DNA of 64,000 nt from Tamaricihabitans halophyticus (lineage in GTDB: Bacteria > Actinomycetota > Actinomycetes > Mycobacteriales > Pseudonocardiaceae): positions 248,001-312,000 of the forward strand of contig NZ_SLXQ01000003.1 of NCBI RefSeq assembly GCF_004340875.1. Reading direction: 5' to 3'. The notes beneath the pieces were generated by a model. It was not told the DNA's origin, did no database searches, and worked only from the letters and a program-made list of their open reading frames with translations. Position numbers and translations under genes: made by a program. Every line of letters starts with the position of its first letter. The stretch's first letter is position 1. Shown here piece after piece: positions 42,955 to 51,027 of this stretch.

Positions 42955-43965
42955 TTACTGACCACCCGTCAGTTCTGGCTCGCGTTCGAGGATCTTGTCG
43001 TAGACCTTGGTGCGCTTGGCCAGTTCGTTCGCCGAAGCGGCCGAGTCGCGATAGTCGACGATATAGCCCAGGCCGCTGACCCGGTTGGTGAACTCCTTGT
43101 CCGAAGTCACTTCCCGCACCGCGTCCTCGAGCGTGGCGACCACGTCGTCAGGGACGTCCTTGGGAATATTCAGGTAAACTTCACTGTCCAAGATGGTCTG
43201 ATCGGATACGTCAGCCTCCTCGAGGGTCTGCGCGCCCGGCGCCCCGGGTGCTTCCTCGTTGGCAAGTACGCCGAGAATCTTCAGCTTGCCCCCTTCGACC
43301 AAGCCTTTCGCTACTGGAACGGTGGTTGAAGCGAGCTCGACTTCACCGGAAAGCACCGCGTTCACCGCATCGGAGCCGCCGCCACTGAACCCGGCCATGG
43401 CAAGATCCGCTCCCGACTCGGTACCGAAAGCGCGCGCGGCCAGGTCGTTCGACGAGCCATCGCCTGGCGTGCCTACGCGGATCTTGCCGGGCTGCTTCTT
43501 GGCGGCCGCGATCAGCTCGGCAAGGTTGTCGTAGGGCGCATCGGGGGCGGCGACCAGGACGAACGGGACCCGACTGAACCCGATCAGGGCGAAGTCCTCG
43601 TAGGTGTAGTCGATATCCGGCGTGATACTTGGTTGCAGGGTGAGATTCGAATCAATCGCGACACCCAGCTGGTAACCGTCCGGTTTGGCCGCGGCGATCT
43701 TCGCGGTGCCTACGGTTCCGCCACCGCCTTCCTGGTTGACGATCACGACCGAGCTGCCAAGGCGGTCCTGCAACGACTCGGCGAGGGCGCGGGCGGCCGT
43801 ATCGGTGCCGCCGCCCGGTCCGTATGGGACGGTGATCTGGATGTTCCGCGCCGGGTAGTCGCCGGCGCCGTTGGCCGCGCAGCCAGCGAGAGGGGCGGTG
43901 AGTAGCGCGGCGATCGCAAGTACGCCGGTCCTGCCGAATCGCGCACGACGCTGTGCCATTCCCAT
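42955..43965 (-). CDS. tctC: Tripartite tricarboxylate transporter binding lipoprotein TctC
   Basis: 336 residues. Lipobox APLAGC anchors it. Tct/Bug fold: ARNIQITVPYGPGGGTDTAARALAESL, VIVNQEGGGGTVGTAKIAAAKPDGYQLGV, and GFSGGGSDAVNAVLSGEVELAS. Members bind citrate, other carboxylates or aromatic acids; the ligand here is unknown. It is the third gene after a flavoprotein and a CoA-transferase. Confidence 0.95.
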   Translation of the reverse strand: MGMAQRRARFGRTGVLAIAALLTAPLAGCAANGAGDYPARNIQITVPYGPGGGTDTAARALAESLQDRLGSSVVIVNQEGGGGTVGTAKIAAAKPDGYQLGVAIDSNLTLQPSITPDIDYTYEDFALIGFSRVPFVLVAAPDAPYDNLAELIAAAKKQPGKIRVGTPGDGSSNDLAARAFGTESGADLAMAGFSGGGSDAVNAVLSGEVELASTTVPVAKGLVEGGKLKILGVLANEEAPGAPGAQTLEEADVSDQTILDSEVYLNIPKDVPDDVVATLEDAVREVTSDKEFTNRVSGLGYIVDYRDSAASANELAKRTKVYDKILEREPELTGGQ

Positions 43966-43983
43966 CTTCGAGTCCTTTCTGGA

Positions 43984-45177
43984 CTAGATCGTCCCGCGTT
44001 CCCGCAGGGCGGAGATCTCGGTATCGGTGAGCCCGGCGGTATCCCGCAACACCTCGTCGGTGTGCTCGCCGAGACGTGGTCCCGGGTGCCGCACTTCGCC
44101 GCTGATGGTCGAGAAAGTGGGCACCGGGGCCTGCATGAGTAGATCGGTGCCCAGCTCGGGGTCGTATACCGTGGTGAGGTTGCCGCGGTGGTTGATCTGC
44201 GGGTCGGCGACGATATCCGTGACATTGTTGATCTTCGAAGCGGCCAGCCCGGCTTCGGCACAGACCTCGAGCAGATCAGCCAATGGGTACTTCTCCGTGA
44301 AAGCGCGGACCTTGCCGTCGATCAGCTCACGGTTGGCGAGCCGCGCGGCGTTGCTCTCGTACTGGGTCAACTCGGGATCATCGAGGAGCTTGACCAGCCG
44401 GAGCCACATGCTGTTGGTGGACACCGGGAGGATGACGAACTCGCCGTCCGCGGTCGGATACACGTCGTTGGGTACGACATGCGCCTGGGCGTTTCCGCTG
44501 CGCTGCTTGACCCAGCCGGTGGCGCCGTGACCCACGACGAAGTCTTCCATCAGCCGAAGTACTGGCTCGTAAAGCGCAAGGTCGATCAGTTGGCCTTCGC
44601 CGGTCCGGTTCCGGTGTTCAACCGCGACCATCGTCGCGAAGGCCCCGTAGTAGCCGGTTATCCCGTCGGCGAGCGGGTAGCCGGTGAAAACCGGTGGTCG
44701 GTCCGGGTAGCCGGTGATATGGGTCAACCCCGCGAAGGATTCCGCGATCCTGGCGAACCCTGGTTTGTTGGCATACGGCCCGGTCCGGCCGAATGCACTG
44801 ATATGCAACATGATCAGACGAGGGTTGTGCTTCACCAGATCCGCGTAGTCGATCTTCCATTCCGCCAGCTTGTCCGGTCGGAAGTTCACCACGACGATGT
44901 CAACCTCGCGCACCAGCCGATAGAACAGCTCAACCCCGGATTCCTGATGGAAGTCCACGGTGACGGATCGCTTGTTCCGGTTCGTCACCTTGAAGCTCAG
45001 CGACCGCTCGTCCTTGGTTGGCTCGAAAACCCTTGCTGGGTCCCCGGAACCTGGATGCTCCACTTTGATCACATCCGCGCCAAAGTCCGCCAGCAGGCTG
45101 GACACCAGCGGCGCGGCGATGACCGTGGAAGCATCCAGCACGCGAAGCGCGGACAGGCCTCCGGTGGCTTCAGTCAT
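43984..45177 (-). CDS. Class III CoA-transferase (CaiB/BaiF family)
   Basis: 397 residues. LSALRVLDASTVIAAPLVSSLLADFGADVIKVEHPGSGDPAR is the family N-terminus, with NRNKRSVTVDFHQESGVELF next and VVVNFRPDKLAEW later. The central aspartate that carries CoA lies in the LADGITGYYGAFATMVA region. These enzymes move CoA between carboxylic acids. In an operon with a Tct transporter it probably activates the imported acid. The start overlaps the upstream flavoprotein gene by 8 nt. Confidence 0.93.
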   Translation of the reverse strand: MTEATGGLSALRVLDASTVIAAPLVSSLLADFGADVIKVEHPGSGDPARVFEPTKDERSLSFKVTNRNKRSVTVDFHQESGVELFYRLVREVDIVVVNFRPDKLAEWKIDYADLVKHNPRLIMLHISAFGRTGPYANKPGFARIAESFAGLTHITGYPDRPPVFTGYPLADGITGYYGAFATMVAVEHRNRTGEGQLIDLALYEPVLRLMEDFVVGHGATGWVKQRSGNAQAHVVPNDVYPTADGEFVILPVSTNSMWLRLVKLLDDPELTQYESNAARLANRELIDGKVRAFTEKYPLADLLEVCAEAGLAASKINNVTDIVADPQINHRGNLTTVYDPELGTDLLMQAPVPTFSTISGEVRHPGPRLGEHTDEVLRDTAGLTDTEISALRERGTI

Positions 45178-46273
45178 TGTGGCCCAACCGGTTGCGCAGC
45201 GCGCCGGTGGCGGTGCTGGTCTGGGTCGCCAGGTCGGCCATGAGTTCGGGCACTGTGGTTTGTCCGCTGAAGTAACCGACGCTCTGCCCGGCTTCGGACT
45301 TCATCAGCGGCTCGATCCGGTTGCGTTCGACCGATCCCAGCAGATCACCCACCAGAATGTCCTGGTAGGGCATGCCGAGCGGGGTTGGTGCCGCCGCTGC
45401 CGACCACTCCTCGGTCCAGGCGCTTTTGATCTGCCGCAAGGTTTTACCACTGTCCGCCCTGGAGCGGACGGTATCGCCGGAACCGGCGCGCACCAGCTTG
45501 GCCGCGATGATCGGGTCGATCTGGTGTTCCGTGGTAAACAGCCAGGCGGTGCCCATCCATACGGCCTGGGCGCCGAGTGCGAACGCGGCCAGGATATGCC
45601 GGCCGGTGGCCACCCCGCCGGCGGCGATCACCGGTATCTCGCCGGCGAGTTCGACGATCTGCGGTACCAGGGAGAACGTACCGATCTCACCGGTATGCGC
45701 TCCGGCGTCATAACCCTGCGCTACCAGGATGTCCGCGCCGGCATCGATCGCTCGCTGTGCGTGCTTCGGCGCGCCAACCAGCGAGATGATCCGCTTACCC
45801 CGCTCCTTCGCCGCGGTCACCGCGGCAGGCGGCGTGCCCACGCCCATCGCGACCAGTGGGACTTCGCTGTCCAGCACGGCATGGAGCTGGTCGGTGGCCA
45901 TCTCTTCGGAGCGGACGAACCGGGACCGCACGCCGGGCAGGCCGTCGTCGGGAACCTGGTATTTCCGGCGTAGCCCGTCCACGAACGCGCGGTGCTCGGT
46001 GGGGATCGCTTCCTCGATCGCGGAACGATCCTGCCGCGCCGGCATGTCCTTGGGTAGCACCAGATCAACGGCGAAGGGCGCCCCGGCGGTTTCCGTGGCG
46101 AGCCGCGCCAGCCCCGACTCGATCTCGGCCGGCGTGTTGCGGGTAGCGCCCCATACGCCGATCCCGCCGGCTCGGCTGATCGCGACGACGACGTCCAGGG
46201 AATGGCTGAACCCGAAGATCGGGACGCTGGCGCCCAGTCGCGAACAGAGCGGGCTGTCCGGGTATTGGCTCAT
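45170..46273 (-). CDS. Nitronate monooxygenase-like FMN enzyme (NPD family)
   Basis: 367 residues from ATG 46273. TIM-barrel flavoprotein of the 2-nitropropane dioxygenase group: FGFSHSLDVVVAISRAGGIGVWGATR, IISLVGAPKHAQRAIDAGADILVAQGYDAGAHTGEIGTF (phosphate loop region), PVIAAGGVATGRHILAAFALGAQAVWMGTAW. The family also includes enoyl reductases and other FMN oxidoreductases, and many members do not act on nitronates. First gene of a seven-gene operon ending at 39081. Confidence 0.85.
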   Translation of the reverse strand: MSQYPDSPLCSRLGASVPIFGFSHSLDVVVAISRAGGIGVWGATRNTPAEIESGLARLATETAGAPFAVDLVLPKDMPARQDRSAIEEAIPTEHRAFVDGLRRKYQVPDDGLPGVRSRFVRSEEMATDQLHAVLDSEVPLVAMGVGTPPAAVTAAKERGKRIISLVGAPKHAQRAIDAGADILVAQGYDAGAHTGEIGTFSLVPQIVELAGEIPVIAAGGVATGRHILAAFALGAQAVWMGTAWLFTTEHQIDPIIAAKLVRAGSGDTVRSRADSGKTLRQIKSAWTEEWSAAAAPTPLGMPYQDILVGDLLGSVERNRIEPLMKSEAGQSVGYFSGQTTVPELMADLATQTSTATGALRNRLGHND

Positions 46274-46323
46274 GGTCGGCGCCCTTCCGGTTGAGCAGGG
46301 TATGACCTGAGCAATACTCGGCG

Positions 46324-46337
46324 CCTGGTTAACCAGG
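46324..46337. promoter_or_regulatory. Perfect palindrome upstream of the NPD-CoA-transferase-Tct operon
   Basis: CCTGGTTAACCAGG is a perfect 14-bp palindrome 51 bp upstream of the operon's first ATG. It lies between the operon and the 3' end of the sigma factor gene on the same strand. It could be an operator for one of the operon's regulators, or a small terminator stem for the sigma gene. Confidence 0.5.
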
Positions 46338-46383
46338 GTCAAATAGATCTAATCGAGGCTACCTATTGGTATTTCCTATACCT

Positions 46384-47643
46384 CTAGGTCGCTCGATTGT
46401 TGCCAGTGCTGGCCGACTCCGCGCTGGCCGCTTTGCCGAACAGGTAGTGCTGCTCCGGGATGCTGGTGGTCAGGCGGGCGGCGAGGCGAAAGGCTTCGAC
46501 CGCGCCCGCGTTGTCCCCGGCCATCTCCAGCAGATGCGCGCGCACCGCATGCAGCCGGTGGTGCCGGATCAGCCGCTTGTCGGCAGCCAATGGTTCGAGC
46601 AACCGCAGCCCCTCGGCGGGGCCGTGCACCATGGCCACGGCGACGGTGCGGCCCAGCGTGACGGTCGGGTTGGGCGCGGCCGCTTCGAGTAGCCCATACA
46701 GCTCGACGATCTGCGGCCAGTCGGTATCTTCCGCGCGGAGCGCCTCGCCATGCACGGCCGCGATGGCGGCCTGTAACTGGTACGGGCCAACGCGGGAACG
46801 CGCGAGCGTCCGCTCGACGAGTGCCAGTCCCTCCTGGAGGGACTCCCGGTCCCATTGACTACGGTCCTGTTCGGACAGTGGAACCAGGCTGCTATCCGGC
46901 CCGGTACGCGCAGGGCGCCGGGCGTCGGTAAGCAGCATCAGTGCCAGTAGCCCGGCGACCTCGCCGTCATCGGGGAGTGCCCGATGCACGATTCGGGTCA
47001 GCCTGATGGCCTCGCTGGTCAGTTCGGCGCGGTAGAGGGCCGATCCCGAGGTGGTGGTGTACCCCTCGTTGAAGATCAGGTACAGCACGTGCAGCACCAC
47101 GGGCAGGCGCTCGGCCAGTTCGGGCCCCGCAGGCATCCGGAACTCGGCGCCAGCTGCCCGGATGCGTTGACGTGCCCTGCTGAGACGCTGGGCCATGCTC
47201 CTTTCCGGAGTCAACAACGCCCGCGCGATTTCCGCCGTGCTGAGGCCGCCGACCGCGCGCAACGTGAGCGCGAGCTGAGACGACGGGGTAAGACTCGGAT
47301 GGCAGCAGAGCAGCAGCAGGATCAGCGTGTCGTCCGCATCGGATGGCTGGCTGTCGCCCAGTTGCACAGCCGGCGGCGTCCGCGCGAGCTCCCGTTCCGC
47401 CCGCTGCCGGCTGGCCTGCTCGCTGCGCGTCTGGTCGGTCATCCTGCGGGAGGCGACCTTGATCAGCCAGCCAAGCGGTTTGTCCGGCGTGCCACGTTCC
47501 GGCCATTGTGTCGCGGCGGCCAGCAGTGCTTCCTGGACCGCGTCCTCGGCGGTCTCGAAATCGCGGTGCTGGCGTAACAGCGCGGCGAGGACCTGCGGCG
47601 CCAACGGGCGCAGCAGGTCCGCCAGCTCGCGGTTACTGCTCAC
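46384..47643 (-). CDS. ECF sigma factor of the ECF42 type with C-terminal TPR-like extension
   Basis: 419 residues from GTG 47643. Sigma-2 region: LLRQHRDFETAEDAVQEALLAAATQWPERG and PLGWLIKVASRRMTD. Sigma-4: LTPSSQLALTLRAVGGLSTAEIARALLTPERSMAQRLSRARQRI. A 200-residue C-terminal extension (FNEGYTTTSGSALYRAELTSEAIRLTR onward) is typical of ECF42 and replaces a classic anti-sigma factor. The preceding gene is the YCII/DGPF protein that usually accompanies ECF42, with a 4-nt overlap. Confidence 0.92.
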   Translation of the reverse strand: MSSNRELADLLRPLAPQVLAALLRQHRDFETAEDAVQEALLAAATQWPERGTPDKPLGWLIKVASRRMTDQTRSEQASRQRAERELARTPPAVQLGDSQPSDADDTLILLLLCCHPSLTPSSQLALTLRAVGGLSTAEIARALLTPERSMAQRLSRARQRIRAAGAEFRMPAGPELAERLPVVLHVLYLIFNEGYTTTSGSALYRAELTSEAIRLTRIVHRALPDDGEVAGLLALMLLTDARRPARTGPDSSLVPLSEQDRSQWDRESLQEGLALVERTLARSRVGPYQLQAAIAAVHGEALRAEDTDWPQIVELYGLLEAAAPNPTVTLGRTVAVAMVHGPAEGLRLLEPLAADKRLIRHHRLHAVRAHLLEMAGDNAGAVEAFRLAARLTTSIPEQHYLFGKAASAESASTGNNRAT

Positions 47644-48035
47644 ATCTCCTGGCCAGACATATCCATGATCGGCTGGATCTGCACCGCGCCGAACCTGGCG
47701 TCCGGGATGCGTGTGGCGATCTCGACCGCCCGTTCCTCGTTCTCGCAGTCCACCAGGAGATAACCAGCCAACTGCTCCTTGATCTCCGCGTACGGGCCGT
47801 CCGTGGTAAGCGGTACCTCGTCTCGTACGCGGATCGTGCGAGTGTTGACCGGATCCGCCAGTGCCGCGGCCACCAACAGCTCACCGGACTCGGTGATCTC
47901 CCGGTGCAGCGCGTCCGACTGCTCGGTCAGGGCGTCCTTTTCAGACTCGGACATGGCCAGGAACTCGGGGTTGCGCAAGAAAATCGGGTGCTCCCAGTTC
48001 TCCGGATTGCTGTAGATCAGCAACAGGTACTTCAT
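47640..48035 (-). CDS. YCII-domain (DGPF) protein
   Basis: 131 residues from ATG 48035, preceded by GAAAGGAGGCGCG. MKYLLLIYSNPENW opens the domain and LTTDGPYAEIKEQLAGYLLVDCENEERAVEIATRIP contains the DGPY/DGPF signature. These proteins are regular genomic partners of ECF42 sigma factors; their biochemical role is unclear. Confidence 0.92.
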   Translation of the reverse strand: MKYLLLIYSNPENWEHPIFLRNPEFLAMSESEKDALTEQSDALHREITESGELLVAAALADPVNTRTIRVRDEVPLTTDGPYAEIKEQLAGYLLVDCENEERAVEIATRIPDARFGAVQIQPIMDMSGQEM

Positions 48036-48071
48036 CGCGCCTCCTTTCTTTGCACCATACGGCGCCAAGGA

Positions 48072-48458
48072 CTAAGCCGAGGGGCCGGCCACGCCGACCA
48101 CATTGCCCTCCGGATCGGTGAACTGGCCGACGGTGAAATCGCCCGATTTCGGTTCCGGGCCGAACACCCGTTTCCCGCCCAGACTCTCGGCATTACGCAG
48201 CGCTTCGGCTACATCCGGCACACCGACGTAGCAGAGCACCCGGCGCTCGTAGCCAGCGCCGCCGCAAACGCCGCCGTTGATACCGTCGCCGTCGCCGGTC
48301 GTTTCGCCGGCCACGAAGTGGTACTTCCCTGGCTGGGAAACCTTCTCGGTGACGGCGTCACCAGTGCTGAACTCCCAGCCGAACAGTCCTGCGTAGTAGT
48401 CGCGGAGCGCGTCCGGAGCGGTCCCGACGATTTCGAAATGCACCACTGGCATGCCCAT
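48072..48458 (-). CDS. VOC-family protein
   Basis: 128 residues from ATG 48458, preceded by GGAAGGATCGAGC. MGMPVVHFEIVGTAPDALRDYYAGLFGWEF is the standard first VOC strand-helix unit. GVPDVAEALRNAESLGGKRVFGP and VGQFTDPEGNVVGVAG form the second. Related proteins are annotated as glyoxalase or bleomycin-resistance-like. It is 36 nt upstream of the YCII gene and probably belongs to the same ECF42-linked unit. Confidence 0.88.
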   Translation of the reverse strand: MGMPVVHFEIVGTAPDALRDYYAGLFGWEFSTGDAVTEKVSQPGKYHFVAGETTGDGDGINGGVCGGAGYERRVLCYVGVPDVAEALRNAESLGGKRVFGPEPKSGDFTVGQFTDPEGNVVGVAGPSA

Positions 48459-48473
48459 GCTCGATCCTTCCGG

Positions 48474-48508
48474 TGAGGTGTGGTGACCACGGTGGCCACC
48501 ACACCTCA
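48474..48508. terminator. Strong hairpin downstream of the agmatine deiminase gene
   Basis: Arms TGAGGTGTGGTG (48474-48485) and CACCACACCTCA (48497-48508) form a perfect 12-bp stem, with an inner CCAC/GTGG pair. It follows the deiminase stop by about 50 nt and precedes the VOC gene on the same strand. No T-run. Confidence 0.7.
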
Positions 48509-48560
48509 AGGTCGGAGCCGAGCTTCCTGGATCTACATCACGGCGTAGCTGTGGTCCGTA

Positions 48561-49589
48561 TCACAGTGGGCGCTGTTGGGTGGCGCAGTGGATACCGCCG
48601 CCACCGTCGGCGAGGGTATCGATCCGGACCTGCACGACATCGCGGTCTGGATGCAGGTCGTGCAGCAGGCCAGCCGCTCGGTCATCGGCAGCGAGATCAC
48701 CGAAAGCGGGTACCAGCACAGCCCCGTTGACCACGTAGTAATTGATGTACGAGGCAAGAAACTCCGGGCCGCGTGGGCCGAGCTTCCTTGGATCGGCTTC
48801 CGGTAGCTCGACCACGGTCAAGGCTCGGCCGGCCGCGTCCGTGCTGGTGGCAAGGGTTTCCTTCGCTAGCTGGAAAACCTTCTGCTCCTCGGCGGGCGCA
48901 TCGGGGCCCGGGACGTTGAGCACGACCTGTCCCGGCGCGGTGAAGCGGGCGAGACCATCGATATGCCCGTCGGTGATATCGCCCCCGATGATGCCCGGCA
49001 TCCACAGCACACAGTCCACACCGAGCATCCCGCGCAGGGCAGCATCCAGTTCCGGGCGGGTACGGCCGGGGTTGCGGTTGTCGTTGATGACGCTGCTTGT
49101 GGTCACCATCAGCGTGCCTTCGCCATCGACCTCGATACTGCCGCCCTCGGTAACCAGCGGAGCGACAATTCGAGGGATGCCGAGACAGTCGAGCAACCGT
49201 TCGGCGAGCTTCCTGTCGTTCTCGCCGTCCTGCTTGCCACCCCAGCCATTGAACCGGGGGTCGATGCCAGCGACCCCGCTGGGCGTATGCACGAAAGTTG
49301 GGCCAGTGTCCCGTATCCAGAGGTCGTCGACGGGCAGCGGTAGTACCTCTACGGCACTACCGACCGCCCTCGCGGCCTGCGCTGCGTCCTTTTCGGATGC
49401 CAGTAGAACAACCGGTTCATAGTCCGAAATGGCACGGGCAAGGCCAGCCACATCGGACCGTACGGCATCGAGCAGATCGTCCCATTCCGCGGTGCGAGCG
49501 GGCCAGGCCAGGAAGGTGCAGTGGTGCCGACTGCCTTCGTGCGGCATCCATACCGTGCTGGCTGGCGTTGTCTGGGGATCAGTGGTCAT
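48561..49589 (-). CDS. aguA: Agmatine deiminase (Porphyromonas-type peptidylarginine deiminase family)
   Basis: 342 residues from ATG 49589. Guanidine-modifying fold: TVWMPHEGSRHHCTFLAWP, DLWIRDTGPTFV, LVTEGGSIEVDGEGTLMVTTS, DGHIDGLARF, and the catalytic cysteine in GGGGIHCATQQRP at the C-terminus. Agmatine deiminase makes N-carbamoylputrescine. No N-carbamoylputrescine amidase gene is adjacent; its usual partner must be elsewhere if the pathway is complete. Confidence 0.93.
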   Translation of the reverse strand: MTTDPQTTPASTVWMPHEGSRHHCTFLAWPARTAEWDDLLDAVRSDVAGLARAISDYEPVVLLASEKDAAQAARAVGSAVEVLPLPVDDLWIRDTGPTFVHTPSGVAGIDPRFNGWGGKQDGENDRKLAERLLDCLGIPRIVAPLVTEGGSIEVDGEGTLMVTTSSVINDNRNPGRTRPELDAALRGMLGVDCVLWMPGIIGGDITDGHIDGLARFTAPGQVVLNVPGPDAPAEEQKVFQLAKETLATSTDAAGRALTVVELPEADPRKLGPRGPEFLASYINYYVVNGAVLVPAFGDLAADDRAAGLLHDLHPDRDVVQVRIDTLADGGGGIHCATQQRPL

Positions 49590-49603
49590 CGCAGACCCCC
49601 GGC

Positions 49604-50146
49604 TCACGCGTCGTCGCTCTGGCAGAAGCGCAGGTTGTTGCCCGATGGGTCGATGACATCCAGCGTGGGGCCACCGGGCGCGTCGGGTTCTACCCCCGGA
49701 CGCTGCGACGAGTAGCGTTTCTGTTCCAGCTCGGCATGTAGCCGATACACGTTCCGGACGTTGATCCAGACGACCGAACCCGGTGTCCCGTCACCGTGGT
49801 GTTCGGACAGGTCGAGCCGGGTGTCGCCACGGGTCAGCCGGATGTAGAGCGGCATGGACGGTTCGAAGCGATGTTCCCATTCGACGGTGAAGCCGAGGAA
49901 GTCGAGATAGAACTCGCGGACATCGTCGAAGCGCTGGACACGTAGCACGGGTACTGGCACGCCAATGCCGGCACCATCAGTTTCCCGATTGCCGAGAATC
50001 GCGCTGGCGGTGTTCCAGTCCTGCAGGCCGAGTTGGTGTGCGACCAGCTCGAGCGCAGTACTGTGGCTGATGGGGAAGTCGCGGTCGGCGAGATCGGCAC
50101 GCAAGGCTCGAGCCGCCGCCTTTGCCGCTTCCACGGTCATTTCCAT
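49604..50146 (-). CDS. Glyoxalase/bleomycin-resistance superfamily protein with N-terminal helical domain
   Basis: 180 residues. The first 60 residues (VEAAKAAARALRADLADRD, then ISHSTALELVAHQLGLQDW) form a helical module often found before glyoxalase-like domains in actinobacteria. The VOC part follows: VPVLRVQRFDDVREFYLDFLGFTVEWEHRF, LDLSEHHGDGTPG, LDVIDPSGNNLRFCQ. The arrangement resembles BLMA/BRP drug-binding proteins. The substrate is unknown. It lies 14 nt upstream of agmatine deiminase. Confidence 0.85.
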   Translation of the reverse strand: MEMTVEAAKAAARALRADLADRDFPISHSTALELVAHQLGLQDWNTASAILGNRETDGAGIGVPVPVLRVQRFDDVREFYLDFLGFTVEWEHRFEPSMPLYIRLTRGDTRLDLSEHHGDGTPGSVVWINVRNVYRLHAELEQKRYSSQRPGVEPDAPGGPTLDVIDPSGNNLRFCQSDDA

Positions 50147-50348
50147 GAGGGTCCTCGTCCTGGTGCCAGTTGCCCAGCGCCCGCGTTACTGGACAGACAC
50201 CGTGACGTAGACCGACGGTGACGACCTGATCTGGTGTGTTCACCACGCCTTACGGCGAGCGGGCGGCAGGCCACACCAGTGCCTTCGATTGCGAGGCTAG
50301 CGCAGGATGTCGAACTCCGCCACCGATAAGCGCGCTGCGCGGTTGGGG

Positions 50349-50954
50349 TCACCGCGCACCCGCGTCGAGCAGCAGGTCTAGTTGCGCGCTGAGCAGTTGG
50401 TCGATTCGTTTGACCGGGAGCCGGTCTGGTTCGACGACCCCACCGGTGGCCAGCCCATCGAGGGTGGCGAGCAACAGTGCGCCGCCAGCTCGATCGACGG
50501 CGAGAGGTCTGCCCCGGTTCCCGGCGGCCGCGAGCAACCTGGCGAAAATGTCCTCCAGCTGTTGCCAGGTTTGCCGGTGCTCGGTGGCCACGTCATCGTC
50601 GACCGCTGCCCTGGCCAGGAAGGCGAGCCAGATTCGGGCGTGCACCATGCGCTCATCGTCAAGCGGGACGAGCATCCGGCAGATCGAGCGCAATGCCGAG
50701 CCTGGCGGCAGGCCCGTTTGCGCCTCGGCGACCAGTTCAGCCAGATTCTCGGTGATCGCGGCCATCGCCGCGCGAATCATCTGCTGCTTGGTCGAGAAAT
50801 GGTGTTGCACCATACCGCCCGTGACGCCGGCCTGCGCCGCGACCTGGCGGACGCTCACCGCCTCGAGTCCCCGTGTCGCAACGAGTTCGACCAGTGCGGT
50901 CAGGATCCGCTCGCGCGCCGAAGGCTGCACGAGTCCATCGGATTCGCTAATCAA
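50349..50954 (-). CDS. TetR-family transcriptional regulator
   Basis: 201 residues from TTG 50954, supported by GGAGG 4 nt upstream. HTH: ARERILTALVELVATRGLEAVSVRQVAAQAGVTGGMVQHHFSTKQQMIRAAM. The C-terminal domain is of the BetI-like type. It diverges from a secreted lipase gene. The DNA between carries two 21-bp inverted copies of an operator-like sequence that include both ribosome binding sites. Confidence 0.92.
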   Translation of the reverse strand: MISESDGLVQPSARERILTALVELVATRGLEAVSVRQVAAQAGVTGGMVQHHFSTKQQMIRAAMAAITENLAELVAEAQTGLPPGSALRSICRMLVPLDDERMVHARIWLAFLARAAVDDDVATEHRQTWQQLEDIFARLLAAAGNRGRPLAVDRAGGALLLATLDGLATGGVVEPDRLPVKRIDQLLSAQLDLLLDAGAR

Positions 50955-50958
50955 GTTG

Positions 50959-51017
50959 CCTCCGTTACGTCTGTATGGGACAGTCTTGCATATGGTCCAT
51001 TACAGTCGTAACGGAGG
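50959..51017. promoter_or_regulatory. Paired 21-bp inverted repeats in the TetR/lipase divergent promoter
   Basis: Left copy 50959-50979 begins CCTCCGTTACG-T-CTGTA; right copy 50997-51017, read in reverse complement, begins CCTCCGTTACG-A-CTGTA. They match at 17 of 21 positions, with 17 bp between. Each holds an internal partial palindrome (TTAC-GACT-GTAA in the right copy) and the GGAGG ribosome binding site of the neighbouring gene. Confidence 0.7.
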
Positions 51018-51027
51018 GCGTTTGGCG

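Noticed and set aside
50236-51021. Upstream part of the lipase reading frame
   Set aside because: It is antisense to the TetR gene. A signal peptide and ribosome binding site place the lipase start near 51028.
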